This document shows, piece by piece, positions 27,037 through 38,498 of a stretch of DNA of 64,000 bases. The stretch is from Tubulanus polymorphus (Eukaryota > Nemertea > Palaeonemertea > Tubulaniformes > Tubulanidae). The number at the start of each line of letters is the position of its first letter. Position 1 is the stretch's first letter. The notes under the pieces were generated by a model. The model had not been told where the DNA came from. It was given only the letters and a program-made list of their open reading frames with translations, and ran no database searches. The stretch is taken from positions 6,234,231 through 6,298,230 of the forward strand of contig NC_134033.1 in NCBI RefSeq assembly GCF_964204645.1, given 5' to 3'. A program made the translations under genes and the position numbers.

Positions 27037-28315
27037 GGATGGTATATTCTCTGATACATCACCTGATAACTATGTAAACAGCTCCGTACCACAGGGATCA
27101 ATTTTGGGTCCATTGCTATTTTTGTTGTATATTAATGATCTTAAGATGGATTAAGCAGTACTGTGCTTTTGTATGCATATGATACCTCCTTATATTCTAG
27201 TATTGATCCAACTGACCCGTACCCTGGTAATCGAGCCGTCCAGTCAGATTTTGATAATATCTCGAAGTGGGCACGAAGTGGGCTGGGATCTTGAGTTTAA
27301 GCTTAGAAAGAGTTGTGATGTCACATTTTGTAAAAATGACATCAAGAATTATAATCCTTTGTTTTTAAACGGTATTCGTATCCCAAGTGAAACGTCACGT
27401 AAGCACTTTGGTTTTATCTTAGACTCAAATCTACGTTTCCAAAAACTTGTTGAATCTATTTATGAAAAGGTACAAAAGCTTTTAAATCCGTTAAAATCAT
27501 TAAATCACAAATTAAAATCACGACACTTGAACACAATCTACAGTTCATTTATATACCCACACTTTGCGTATTGTGATGTAATATTTAGTAGCGCCAACAA
27601 AACAGCTCTAGATAGGCATGAACGGCTCCATTACCAGTCTGCTATCATAGTATCTGGCTGTATCACAGGTTCTAGTAGAGAAAAAGTTTTAGATGTCCTT
27701 AACTGGCAATCATTATCAAGCAGGCGCCTCGTGCGACAAAAAGTTTTCATGTATAAATTTTCAAAATGTATGCACCCCTCTTATGTCTTATCACTCTTCA
27801 GTACCTACCAAAATATAGCTGAAAGAAACTTGAGAAATCAACAACCTTTTCGTATACCCCATCGTATACCCCATCGTGTACCAAGTAAGATTAAGAATTC
27901 CCCTATATTCAGACTTATGGCTGTCTGGAATGACACTTGTACAGACATTCGCTCTATTCAAAACTTATCAATTTTTAAATCTAGAGTCTATAAACGATCA
28001 TCACAAGTTTCTACAATCACGACAGCAATGATTCTAAATTTAAATCGTAGAGAAGAAATGTCTTTAAAAAGACTACGTGTAGACTTCTTTTTACGATCCC
28101 AGCTATATGATCATAATTTTAGCAATGTGCTTCATCCAAATTGCCCTGAAAGATTCGATACAGTTCATTTCCTTTTAAAATGCCAGCACCCTCCTCATCG
28201 CGATAAAATCCATAGCCTACTCCAGGACCTTGCTAATGAAATTCAATTATCTACAATGCAGCAATTCTTTTCAAAACTTCTTTTCGTCGTCATCATCATC
28301 ATCATCATCAATCAA
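27037..28315 (+). mobile_element. LINE fragment, C-terminal half of reverse transcriptase
   Basis: A frame-broken VPQGSILGPLLFLLYINDL-type motif lies near 27085-27140, then an open frame from 27173 with the thumb and C-terminal region: RHLNTIYSSFIYPHFAYCDV, DVLNWQSLSSRRL and a Cys/His end (CPERFDTVHFLLKCQHPPH). The frame runs into an (ATT)n tail. It is the 3' part of a CR1/jockey-like non-LTR retrotransposon, 5' truncated. A second 3' end of the same family is at 38640-38910. Confidence 0.75.
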
Positions 28316-28345
28316 TTATTTTTATTATTTATTATTTATTATTTA

Positions 28346-28403
<58 letters not shown>

Positions 28404-28441
28404 CATTATTATTATTATTATTTATTATTTATTTATTCATT
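28316..28441 (+). repeat. (ATT)n microsatellite at the LINE 3' end
   Basis: A nearly pure TAT/ATT trinucleotide tract of about 100 bp, preceded by (ATC)n at 28288-28311. Open frames through it are artefacts of the repeat. Confidence 0.9.
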
Positions 28442-28679
28442 TATTTCAGAAATAAATTGCAACAATGTGTACAATGTTATTGTTAATACATAATATTGTA
28501 ATATAAAACTGGGGTTTCAGAAAAAGCAAGGCTTGTATAAACTGAAACCCTGAAAAGGAATGTTAAATATATAAAATGTAGTAGTTGGCTAATAAACTGC
28601 TGTTTTAAATTAACTGCGATAAATACAGAGATTTACGAGAAAATACACTAGTATGCTAAATAAATATAAAGCAGCTTAA

Positions 28680-29670
28680 GAAGAATCAGCGAAAGAGGAC
28701 AATCAATTAATAAGTGGATATATAATAGCGTTTCATATTTGATTTGAAAATATCCAAACTTTTACTGGTTTTTATTGACTGACTAATTTGATTCCAAAGT
28801 TTTGGACCCTTTACTCTCAATGAAAACTTTTTAACATTAGTATGGTAATGACTCAAACGAAGGTTAGTCCTCGATCTGGTATGATGATTATGAATTGATG
28901 CATTTAACTCAAAAAGATCAGCGAACGTGCGAGGTAGAAGGTTGTGGGAATGACAATACACAAACTGCCCAACAAGAAGATTGTTTATATCATGGAGTTT
29001 TAAGATCTAGTGAGTGGCTTTAAATAACGGGCCTGTATGTTCTAGGAAGTAACTTTTGGTGATGATTCGTATGACTCTTTTTTGAAGTTTGAATAACTTA
29101 CCTAGAGCAGATTCGGAGTTGTTGCCCCAAACAATATTGCAATAAAATAGGTGAGGGTAGATAAGGCTGTAATACAGTTGTCTTAGTACATTAGATGGTA
29201 AAAGTTTTGATAATTTGTAGATGATACCATTATTTTTGGCTACCGTCGTTGAGATAATACTTATGTGTTTTTCCAGTTAAGTTTTTCATCAATTTGAACG
29301 CCTAAGAATTTTGTGTCTTGGACCCTGGATATGGGTTTACCATCTATATAGACAAGTTCATTTGAATATTACAAGGCCTTCTATTAAAAACAATGTAATA
29401 CGTTTTTTTTAAGATTTAACGATAATTTGTTTGCTTTAAACCAATCTACAAGTTTAGCTAATTCTGTGTTTATAATGAGTTCAAGATGGCTCGGATTTGA
29501 GAGGCTTTTGAAAAAATATTGGAATCATCAGCAAACAACACATACTGGAAAATTGGAGAAGCATTAACGCAATCATTTATGTATGGTAGAAATAGAATTG
29601 GGCCTAAGACAGAACCTTGTGGCACTCCAAGACTAATTGGGCTAAGAGAAGAAGTATGTTTATCAATAAC
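28680..29670 (-). mobile_element. LINE fragment, reverse transcriptase to C terminus
   Basis: On the minus strand a SLGVPQGSVLGPILF ... YINDC ... VLFADDSN segment (about 29630-29520) with the catalytic FADD, followed by degenerate sequence and a C-terminal block FSLRVKGPKLWNQIS (28707-28961). Several frameshifts; inactive. Its 5' side abuts the microsatellite at 29680. Confidence 0.75.
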
Positions 29671-29679
29671 AACTGCCTG

Positions 29680-29896
<217 letters not shown>

Positions 29897-30377
29897 TTCT
29901 TAAAAATTGTAATAGTCTTTTTTCTACAAAGCGGTCTTTTCAATATTAAATATTTATAACTTTGCTATTAATGTCAATTTTTGACCTTAGCAAATATAAC
30001 TTATTGTAAAATTTTCCCTGAAATAAAGCTATATATATATTAGAAAAAAAATTCATTTCAATAGTTTTTTTGTATGCTGTTGCCAAGCAACTTACAAAAA
30101 TGTTAATTTCTTTGGGCGAAATAAGCAAATTTTATACTTATTTAACTGCATATTGCATTTTATGATTTCTATATACAACAAGTAAGACATAAAACAAAAC
30201 CACAATATGGTAATTAACCATAGGAACATCAGCGCCCCTTTAGGTGAAAAATGAGGTTTTTTCATGAATAATGGGATCTGATCTATCGATGGATGCATGT
30301 TGCAAACCCTTAACAAAAAATGCCGTTATGTTTTCTATACAGACTTTTCCCGCGTCTGAAAACGCCGCCACCGCCGC
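29897..30377. other. Non-coding host sequence
   Basis: AT-rich sequence with a short TATATATATA run (30030) and no supported gene. A GC-richer patch at 30350-30380 (GCCGCCACCGCCGC) leads into the satellite array. Confidence 0.4.
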
Positions 30378-31218
30378 AAGTGACGTTAATTGCCCAGAGG
30401 CCGCAACCGTCGACCGATATTTCAAACTTGGTACACAAGTAGGGTATCATTTGGGCCAAAACCCTATATAAAATTGGGTTGACTCGATTAAAATTATGGC
30501 CACTAGGGGCCGTCATGAAAACGACGTTAACGGCCTAAAGGCCGTGATTGTTGACCGATTTTTTTTTTCAAAGTTGGCACATAACTAGGGCATTATTTAG
30601 GGCAAAATGCTTTTTTAAATTGGGTCGATTTGATTCAAATTATGGCCACCAGGGGACCGACATGAAAATCAACGTTAACAGCGTAGAGGCCGCAATTGTT
30701 GACCGATTCAAACTTGGTACACAACAAAGGTATCACTTGGGCCAGAACCCTCTTAAAAATTGGATCGATTCGATTCAAATCATGGCAACCAGTGGGCCGA
30801 CATGAAAAACGAATTTAACAGTCTAGAGGCCACAACTGTAGACCGAATTTTTGTTGGTACACAACTGGGATATCACATGGACCAGAACCCTATTTGAAAT
30901 GGGTCGAATTCATTCAGATTTTGGCTACCAGGGGGCCGATATGAAAAACATTATCGCGATTTTCAACCGATTTTTTTTCAAACTTGATACACAACTGGGA
31001 TATCACAAAGGGCAGAACCCAATTCAAAATCGGGTTGATTTAATCAAATTATGATACCAGGGGGCCGGCATGAAAACGACGTTAACAGTCTAGAGGCTGC
31101 AATTGTCGACCAAATTTCTCAAAACTTACGAGTAGGGCTTTGTAGAACCTTATTTAAGAGTTAGTTGATGCGATTCAAATTATGGCCAGCTGGGGAAAAC
31201 AGCCTAGAGGCTGTAACT
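30378..31218 (+). repeat. Satellite array, about 125-147-bp unit, six copies
   Basis: Units begin near 30379, 30524, 30671, 30811, 30949 and 31078, with a partial one at 31201. Each contains GACGTTAACAG-like, AGAGGCCGCAATTGTTGACC, AAACTTGGTACACAAC and GGCCACCAGGGGGCCGACAT words with substantial divergence. Open frames across it are chance. Confidence 0.85.
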
Positions 31219-31338
31219 TTTATTTAAAGACATGATTCTTCTGACATCTTATACTCTAATATTTATATCTATATGAACATTATATAAATTAATAATATAT
31301 AAATGAAATCAATTTTAATAAAAGAATTTGTATAATAA

Positions 31339-31452
31339 ATGGAGAGTAAACAAGTACATAGTGAGAACAACGAATCATTCTTAAATAGAATTAAAGTTAC
31401 CACCAATAAGGGTAAAAAATACTTTAGAGCGAAAGGTTTCAGCGAACTCTAA
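31339..31452 (+). CDS. Hypothetical 37-aa frame in the virus-like fossil
   Basis: Begins MESKQVHSENNESFLNRIKV and ends KYFRAKGFSEL. Basic, no motif. The ATG sits in TATAATAAATGG. It may be a gene remnant rather than a functional gene. Confidence 0.3.
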   Translation: MESKQVHSENNESFLNRIKVTTNKGKKYFRAKGFSEL

Positions 31453-31536
31453 CTCTTTTTCAATTTTAAACTTTTTTAATAAAAATTTAATATATAAATG
31501 AGGTGCTAAAATTTAATTAAGGTTCCTGCGAAAGAA

Positions 31537-31968
31537 ATGAATAATAAATATATAAATTCAATATTTTATCATTTAACTGTTATTAATCATTTAGCTGATA
31601 TTTCATGAGTAAATATACATAAGTATTATAAATCTGATAAAAACAAATTAATTGAAACGTCAGATATATTTGGCGATAATATAATGCTATATAAAATCAT
31701 GTTAGAACAAGAAATTATTAAAGAAAATAGAACAACTTTTCTTAACGTTAATCAGAGAAAGATAACACATTATGAAATTAAAGAATGTTTTAATCAAGGA
31801 AATATTATATTAGATAAATTTAAATGAATTAATACAGAAATATATAATATTGAAAAATTATTAAATGAAAAGAATTACAATATATTAGATATATACAAGC
31901 ATAAATATAATTCCCAGCGGCATAGAGAATTAGGAGTAAGTTTAGTAGTAAGTTGTTATTTGATTTAA
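31537..31968 (+). pseudogene. 143-codon frame interrupted only by two TGA codons
   Basis: The frame from ATG 31537 to TAA 31966-31968 contains TGA at 31606-31608 and 31825-31827 and no other stop. Codon use is AT-rich like the Polinton genes. No TGG occurs in it. Contexts such as DKFK(TGA)INTE are compatible with Trp at these places. No family recognised. Confidence 0.4.
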
Positions 31969-32075
31969 TTATGTAAACATCTAAATGTTTGATGATATTT
32001 TGAAAATGATAATAAAATATTAAATATTAATCAATTTTTTAGTTTTTCTCTTAAATAAATGGCCTCTAAAGTGTG

Positions 32076-32492
32076 GGCAAAATTTAGGAATTTGCCAGAA
32101 TTTTTCTTAAGATTTTCACTTTCTTTTGCAATGAGTTAGATCCATAAAAGTACACTTTTCAGAAACAGGTGATGATACTTGTTCGTCACATTTTGTTTTG
32201 TTTGTTAGGTATGAAAGCAGATTTTTTGGCAGAAATCTTACATTTGGAGCTGAACCATTTTACTTCCGCGAGGTTACTAAAACATATAGATTCAGTAAAA
32301 CCTTAATCGAAGTTCTAAGCGAAACATTCTACGCACTAATAGTGGATGTTTTCATGTTATCAAACCATAATAGGTTTAAATCCCATATTTACTGATATAC
32401 ATTTGGTGCACTGCTGAGCCTCTTGGGGCCCGCATCTCTGTGCAAGCAAAAGCAAAAGTGGCAAGATTCTGTCGTAAATGTATGTCGTGAGG
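32076..32492. other. Non-coding host sequence 3' of receptor gene 1
   Basis: The composition returns to host level. No motif was found in the plus frame 32198-32395. It may include the 3' untranslated region of the receptor. Confidence 0.35.
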
Positions 32493-33533
32493 TTATATAA
32501 GAGTACAGCTAACTACCGAATGCCAAAGTTTTGATATGTTCCTCCGGAACATAGAGTTCGTGAAAATATAAATGAAAAAATTAATGAACGAATCGATAAT
32601 CGACAACAATTTTGATAACGCCGGAAGGGGAACAGCGAAATGCCTGTAAACAAACCTTCCAGCGTAGTCATAGAACAGCCGTGCATCTATGTGATGAACT
32701 GCGTGAGGGATTTCTAAAACTAAAAATACGAACACAATGGTAATGGAGGTTTTCGTAGGACTGTCGATTGCATTCGTGTTATTTTGTCCGAGTATTTTTG
32801 CAACTCGTACTGATTGGACTATTTTGTAAATAACGATTGTATTTGTCAGCACTAGGACAAAAAATGGTAAGATTGATTCAAACAAGGGAAGAGCTATTGC
32901 TGCGTACCTCCATTGCAGCCCATTATTCGGTAATCTTATCATCACCCAACCTGGTTGTCCGTACGGGCATTTTTGCGATACGTGAACTACTTCTTTGAAA
33001 AGGAAAATCATGATATTAGCGCCCATCATGACGATAATCAAAACTAGTACGCAAACGTGACAGAATGATCTTGTCAACCACGAGCGAGATTTTAGGGGAA
33101 ATGATATCTTTATCAGACGCTCAATCCCGAGAAACGCCGTCAAATTGTTGCGTACGTCTTTGGCGAAGTGGCGCAAGGGCTGTGCAACGTAATGAATTGA
33201 TGGAATGATATCACCTCGCCCTATTCTTGAAAAGTCTCGTCCATACGTGAGTACAGCGACCAGATAATACAGCTGGTCATCTAGAAATGATGTAAATAGA
33301 AACGTCGAGTCAGACAGACTGATAACTCGAAGTAAATAGTAAAGCGAATGGAACTTGCGATCTATCTTATCTAAAGCGACGAAGGCAATAGAATTTAGAA
33401 GCATGCCTAAACAAACAAATGGAAATGCGACGTATACGAAGATCACCAGTTCAATGTGTGCTTTTATGCGTTCGTCGCATTGAAGTCGGATCGTAGTAGT
33501 TCCGTTGAAGAAAGAGCCCCGTATTGATTGCAT
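32493..33533 (-). CDS. Rhodopsin-like peptide GPCR 1, single exon
   Basis: A seven-span receptor of about 346 residues if started at ATG 33533 (MQSIRGSFFNGTTTIRLQC, with an N-glycosylation site NGT); the frame is open to 33626. TM1 has LIFVYVAFPFVCLGMLLNS, TM2 ends in LSDSTFLF, TM3 ends GIERLIKISFP in place of DRY, the second loop has Cys (SQKCPYG), and TM7 is SIIDSFINFFIYIFTNSMFR, a variant of NPxxY. The pattern is that of lophotrochozoan orphan/FMRFamide-like peptide receptors expanded as intronless genes. Ligand unknown. Confidence 0.8.
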   Translation of the reverse strand: MQSIRGSFFNGTTTIRLQCDERIKAHIELVIFVYVAFPFVCLGMLLNSIAFVALDKIDRKFHSLYYLLRVISLSDSTFLFTSFLDDQLYYLVAVLTYGRDFSRIGRGDIIPSIHYVAQPLRHFAKDVRNNLTAFLGIERLIKISFPLKSRSWLTRSFCHVCVLVLIIVMMGANIMIFLFKEVVHVSQKCPYGQPGWVMIRLPNNGLQWRYAAIALPLFESILPFFVLVLTNTIVIYKIVQSVRVAKILGQNNTNAIDSPTKTSITIVFVFLVLEIPHAVHHIDARLFYDYAGRFVYRHFAVPLPALSKLLSIIDSFINFFIYIFTNSMFRRNISKLWHSVVSCTLI

Positions 33534-33944
33534 ACTTGGTAGTTGGTAGTTTACTTGCTTTTGCATGTGAAGAAAGCTGCAGGAATAATGTATATATATT
33601 GTTTCAAAGTTGTCAAATATCGACATATAACCATTGTCGGTGGGTGATTACCGTTTATTGCATAGTGATATGTATTGATCAAAACCCTTGATACATTTGC
33701 TTCTGGTCCCTCGTGAACAAAAGAACTTAAAATATAGCTGCATAGCAGCGATAACGGATCTTTGCCTAACTGGTTCATATGTCGCACTGGCATGGAAAGT
33801 GTACAAAGATTTCATAGAAATAATTCTAATTAGTCCATAACTATGGCTATTTCCAAGAAGCGCAACCTAGGTCAACACTATGCTGGATATATGTGGATAA
33901 CTGTCTAGTATTGTGGGAGTGGAAGTTAAAAATATGAAATGAAT

Positions 33945-34214
33945 TTAGCAGTGGAGATGGGAGGAAGTTATGAGTGTATAGAAATCCAAGTTCAGACCAT
34001 GGAATTTAAGTATTTTGTATTTTTTAAATAGCACCTGTTGTGGCGCGTTATAAGCCGAGTTTTCGATGAGTCTTAGTGCTTTTTTCTGGATAGTAAAGAG
34101 ACTTTTGGATTGACTAGATGATAACAATGGCCCCCACGAAGTGCATACGTTAGGTGACTTTGGATATAGCTCATGTATAACAATTTTTAGTCCAATTGGA
34201 ATGAGATTTTTCAA
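33945..34214 (-). mobile_element. LINE fragment, C-terminal end
   Basis: The minus frame contains the block SLFTIQKKALRLIENSAYNA, the 'QK.A.R.I......' signature that follows the reverse transcriptase in CR1/L2-like LINEs. Truncated on both sides; abuts another LINE piece in opposite orientation at about 34225. Confidence 0.65.
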
Positions 34215-34232
34215 GCTTCAAGATATAAATTT

Positions 34233-35320
34233 TTGTTCTATTTGTTAACTACAATTGGAATATTTTTGGATCTTTCTAAAGCATTCGACACTGTAAACCA
34301 TCACATTCTTCTAGAAAAACTTAAATGTTATGGTATTAAGGGATTACCCCTCCTTTGGTTTAAAAACTATCTTGAAAATAGATGCCAAGTTGTACAAATA
34401 GAAAATAAAATATCGGACCCCTCCAAATCAAAATCGGAGTTCCGCAAGGGTCCATCCTTGGTCCCTTACTATTTTTATTATATATCAATGACAGCACAAA
34501 TTTAAGTAATCTTATTCAATTAATCTTGTTCGCCGATGACACGAACGCCTTTATCAGTGATACCGACCGCCATCGCATTATCCAAAATATAAATACTGAA
34601 TTATATAAATTATCAATATGGTTTCAAGCAAACAAATTATCATTGAACCTGGAAAAAACAAATTATATAGTATTCGGTCCTGACTTACCAAACAACGTTT
34701 TTATCCATATAAATGGTCAACCTATCAACCGCGTAAAACACACGAATTTCCTAGGGGTTTGTATTGATGAAAAATTATCATGGAAGGAACATATAAATAA
34801 TATTAGAATAAGAGTTGCCCAAAGTGTAGGTATACTGAATCGACTAAAAAATATCCTGCCACAACGTATCCTTATCAATTTATATTTTGCTCTTATCGAT
34901 CCACACCTAAGCTATTGCAATATTGTATGGTCATCAAATCATTCGAATCTCTTAAATCCTTTACTTCTATTACAAAAACGTGCCGTCAGAATTATTACCA
35001 ACTCTTACTACCTAGAACATACAAATTCACTATATTCAAAAGACTTAATATTTTAAAAATCCAAGATATTAATTCATTCCAAATTGGTAGTTTTATGTAT
35101 AACTACTCCCATAATGATATTCCCCGCAGTTTTGAAAATTATTTTCCTCTAAGAAATCAAATTCACAGCCACTTAACCAGAAATCGTAACGACCTAATTA
35201 TTCCATATTTCAAGGGACAATTAAAGAAACACTCATTAAAAGTTATAGGCCCCCAATTCTGGAACAAATTAAATACAAATATAAAAGAATCAAAAAGTTA
35301 ATTCGTTTTAAAAAAAAGGC
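34233..35320 (+). mobile_element. LINE fragment, reverse transcriptase, frameshifted
   Basis: FLDLSKAFDTVNHHILL (34245-), a broken GVPQGSILGP region near 34440-34470 where the frame shifts, then LFADDTNAFISD (34520-34560) with catalytic residues, then RIKHTNFLGV-type text, a second shift near 34950-35050, and the C-terminal block HSLKVIGPQFWNKL to about 35301. At least two frameshifts; inactive CR1/L2-like non-LTR element. Confidence 0.8.
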
Positions 35321-35659
35321 TCAAACATTCCCTTGTTGAGCGATATTCGTAATTTATTATGTCAATCAGTTTATGTATGTCATTGTCAGTCAGTATATGT
35401 ATATGTATGTCAATACGTTGTATTATGATCGGTATTATGTCGTTTTTCTACTCTATTTCATTTCATTTTATATATTTTCTTTTCTAGGGCTGCTTTCTTG
35501 TATAAGCTAACTGTTGCTTCAAAGCAGTCCCTCACCTAATATTATTACAATTTTAATATATTTGTTTATCCATTAATTCTGTAAAAATTTTACATGAAAA
35601 TAAAATCATATCATAAATCATATCAATTAACTGTTTTACATGAGGTACCCAATTTAGAC

Positions 35660-36285
35660 GATCATCAGACGATCAGCAAATCAAGAAATTTAGTAGAGTT
35701 TTCTATTTCAAGAAAGTGTTTTCCAAATGCTATTTTGTATAATGATTTGTCAATGGTTTTATCTTTTGAAAAAAGTAAGCAATTTGTCTTATCTATGTTA
35801 AGTGTGAGTTTATTTGAATTAAACCAGTCAATGATAATATTGAGATCAATTTTAGCATTATGCAATAATTAATTCATATGATTGTTGGAAATAAGTAAGT
35901 TAGTATCATCTACAAAGGAAACTCCTTTAGTGTAGCAGAGGTTGCGAATAAGATCATTGACATAAATAAGAAAAAGTAAAGGCCCAAGGGCCGATGCTTG
36001 TTGGACACCAAATGAAACGGTATTATAGGAAGAGTAGGCATTATTGAATTTGACAAACATTTTACGATTACATAAATATGATTTGAACCAATTATAGGCA
36101 TGACCTCGAATACCATAGTGGGATAATTTAAATAATAATTTGTTGACATCGAGGGAGTCAAAAGCCTTTGATAAGTCCAAAAAGAGTCCAAGGGAGTAAT
36201 CCCCCTTTTCAAGATTTTGTAATATAGAGCCTGTAAATTATGTGATGGCATGTGTCGTAGAGTGTTTTGGTAGAAATCCATATTG
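35660..36285 (-). mobile_element. LINE fragment, reverse transcriptase core
   Basis: The minus strand encodes DLSKAFDSLDVNKLL, SYLCNRKMFVKF, an altered VPQGS segment (GVQQASALGPLLFLIYVNDL), an altered FVDD (SFVDDTNLLISN) and DWFNSNKLTLNIDKTN. The frame is shifted near 35868. Inactive. Confidence 0.75.
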
Positions 36286-36609
36286 GCTGTTATTCAGTAT
36301 GTTATGTTTACATAAAAATTTGTAAAGTCTATTGTGAACTAATTTTCAAGTATTTTTGACATGACCGGAAGTAAAGATATTGGTCGGTAGTTATGAAGGA
36401 GCTGTTTGTTTCCATTTCCATATAGAGGAATATTATCTGAGAAATTTACATGCTGGAAATAAACCATCCTGAAGGGATTTATTGCAGAGAATTGTCAAAG
36501 GATCGATAATATTGGATATAATTTGAGGAAACCACATATAAGATAAGATCGATATAGGGTTTACAAAAATTAAATCGTCATATAAAAGAAAATTGATACA
36601 AACTTGAAC
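36286..36609. other. Non-coding, probable LINE remnant
   Basis: The minus strand contains scattered reverse-transcriptase-like text continuing the 35660-36285 copy, too decayed to annotate. Confidence 0.35.
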
Positions 36610-37801
36610 AATATATAAGTTTAAGTTTAAGTTTATTACAATAGACCATCATTACAATAAATTTCTATAAATACAATACATTTAGTACGATAACATTTCG
36701 GAAAATATAACGCCCTTTCTGAATCGACACCGTCGTAAAGTAGTAAAGTTGAGGATATAACAACGTTATACACAATGTTAAACTAAATCATATATACATG
36801 TTTGGATTCTTTCTGACCTATGAGATAGTATTTACCTAATTTCAGCAAATTCGTTCTCATACTGCGTTCTCAATAACTGAATAAATCTATGTACAGATGG
36901 ATATCTGTAAATCGTGAAATCTAGGGTATTTTAGAATACTATATTATTCATCTTTTCAAGATAAGTTCCACTGCAAAATCTACAGTTCCTCTGTTGTCTC
37001 TCCAGTGGAGGTCTTTGCCACCTCCCCGTTTTGATCAATAAAATATGGCATATCATTAGTATTTTAGCTATACTTTTTACGGTAATTCGTATCAATCCAT
37101 CCTAAATATGTTTCTTTTTCGAACATTGATTTCGATTCTCTATAAAATGAAACTTGTCTGTATTCGTTAAACTTCCCATGCCAAAGTTGAACGAACTGAT
37201 CTTGAAGACGACGTTTTACAGTATTAATAAAGGTTGTCACATTATTTACATAACCATTAATCCATGCATATTGTAGACTTTAAAAACCATATATTTTTAA
37301 TAGTAGATACCCAGTTATTTTCATTATTATGTAACTCCATGCCTCATAATGAGGTAAAGGCGCACATCTAAAAAAGAGGTATTATTGTCTATGACTAAGT
37401 CACCATATACATCCTATAGGTGTACTTTTCTTTACCCCTTATATATCTCGACAGAAGTCTAAGTGGATCTTCCCGATCACAGGTATTTCCTTTGTACCCC
37501 ATATCTCGCACCCATGGCTTACGATGGACACTGCTAGTGAGTCAAAAAGATACATAATAGTTTCTGTTGTTAGATATAAAAAATGTACAGTGTATTGTTT
37601 TATCGCAAACAGCGCACCTTTTGCTTTATTAATCATATATTCGTGGTTTCTCTTAGTTTTACCGTTTCTTCGCATGATATAGCCCAAATAGCTGCACTGG
37701 GCCACAACTTTCATTTCTTTTCCATCAATATAAAGTATATCATTTTTACCTCCTCGCCTCTTAAAATTTACGATTTTAGTTTTCTCAACATTAATTTTCA
37801 T
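36610..37801 (-). mobile_element. LINE fragment, C-terminal part
   Basis: The frame 37439-37801 shows MKINVEKTKIVNFKRRGG, YLGYIMRRNGK and FDSLAVSIVSHGCEIWG, the RT thumb and connector of a LINE. Downstream (minus sense) decayed sequence reaches a (TTTAAG)n tail at 36622-36640, a likely 3' end. 5' truncated. Confidence 0.65.
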
Positions 37802-38428
37802 TTGCTACTTTTTACAATACCCCAAGAAATGATAATGACCGTTTGTAGATCTTCAGCAATAAGCGAGTCTCCAATAAGCACCGCTTCCCCTCTTCGTTGC
37901 CTGTGCTACGAATCACAGAGCCCAAAAATATCTTTTTTTGGGAGCGTGGAATTTCAATTTCTGTTCATTGAATACTTTGTACATGTAGTACAACGAGAAA
38001 GATACGGGAATATTCTCGGGTTCAGAGTTATACAGTTCGTACATCTTTAACACGATGACAAATACTCTTGGCTCGTATTTGCTCTACAGTAATGAGATTT
38101 CATTCTCGAGAAACGTTTGAGGTGTTTCGCCACACTTTCCTTTTTGCTTCATCCGCGACATGCAGTCTTTCTCTCCGTGCACCATGCATTTCGCCTTCTA
38201 AGTTACCAAGCGAATTGGTTTTTTTCTATGACCGTTCTCACTTGTCTTTCTGCAATGCCTAATGTAATCAGAAACATTACTTTGCACATTTCAATATTTT
38301 CATTGGCTTCATTAGGCTAATAATAGCGTATGGTTCGCTTTCTACGCCGTTTTCCTTTATACGGACCATAGGGGAAGATATGATGTGCCTTACGGTACTG
38401 TCTCTGCTTCGAGAGTTCTCCCAAAAAT
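37802..38428. other. Non-coding host sequence
   Basis: Several frames of 60-150 codons overlap here but none has a motif or good codon pattern. No repeat class recognised. Confidence 0.35.
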
Positions 38429-38458
38429 GTGATGGTGATGGTGATGGTGATGGTGATG

Positions 38459-38497
<39 letters not shown>

Positions 38498-38498
38498 G
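38429..38498 (+). repeat. (GATGGT)n and (AAT)n microsatellites
   Basis: GATGGT is repeated about five times (38429-38458), followed by about 13 AAT/ATA units. In minus sense they form the TTA-rich tail of the LINE piece to the right. Confidence 0.85.

Larger units (their letters stand above)
31220..32075 (+). mobile_element. AT-rich virus-like fossil fragment
   Basis: The base composition drops abruptly to that of the Polinton-like elements. Late-type-like motifs occur: TATAATAAATG before a 37-codon frame (31339-31452) and, at the right edge, AATTTTTTAG followed within 20 bp by TTAAATAAATGG (about 32035-32060). A longer frame (31537-31968) is broken only by two TGA codons. No gene family was recognised. 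I read it as a decayed piece of a related virus-like element beside the satellite array. Confidence 0.5.

Noticed and set aside
28230-28493. Tyr/Ser-rich 87-aa frame
   Set aside because: It is a shifted reading of the same trinucleotide tract; the LINE frame is the real one up to the repeat.
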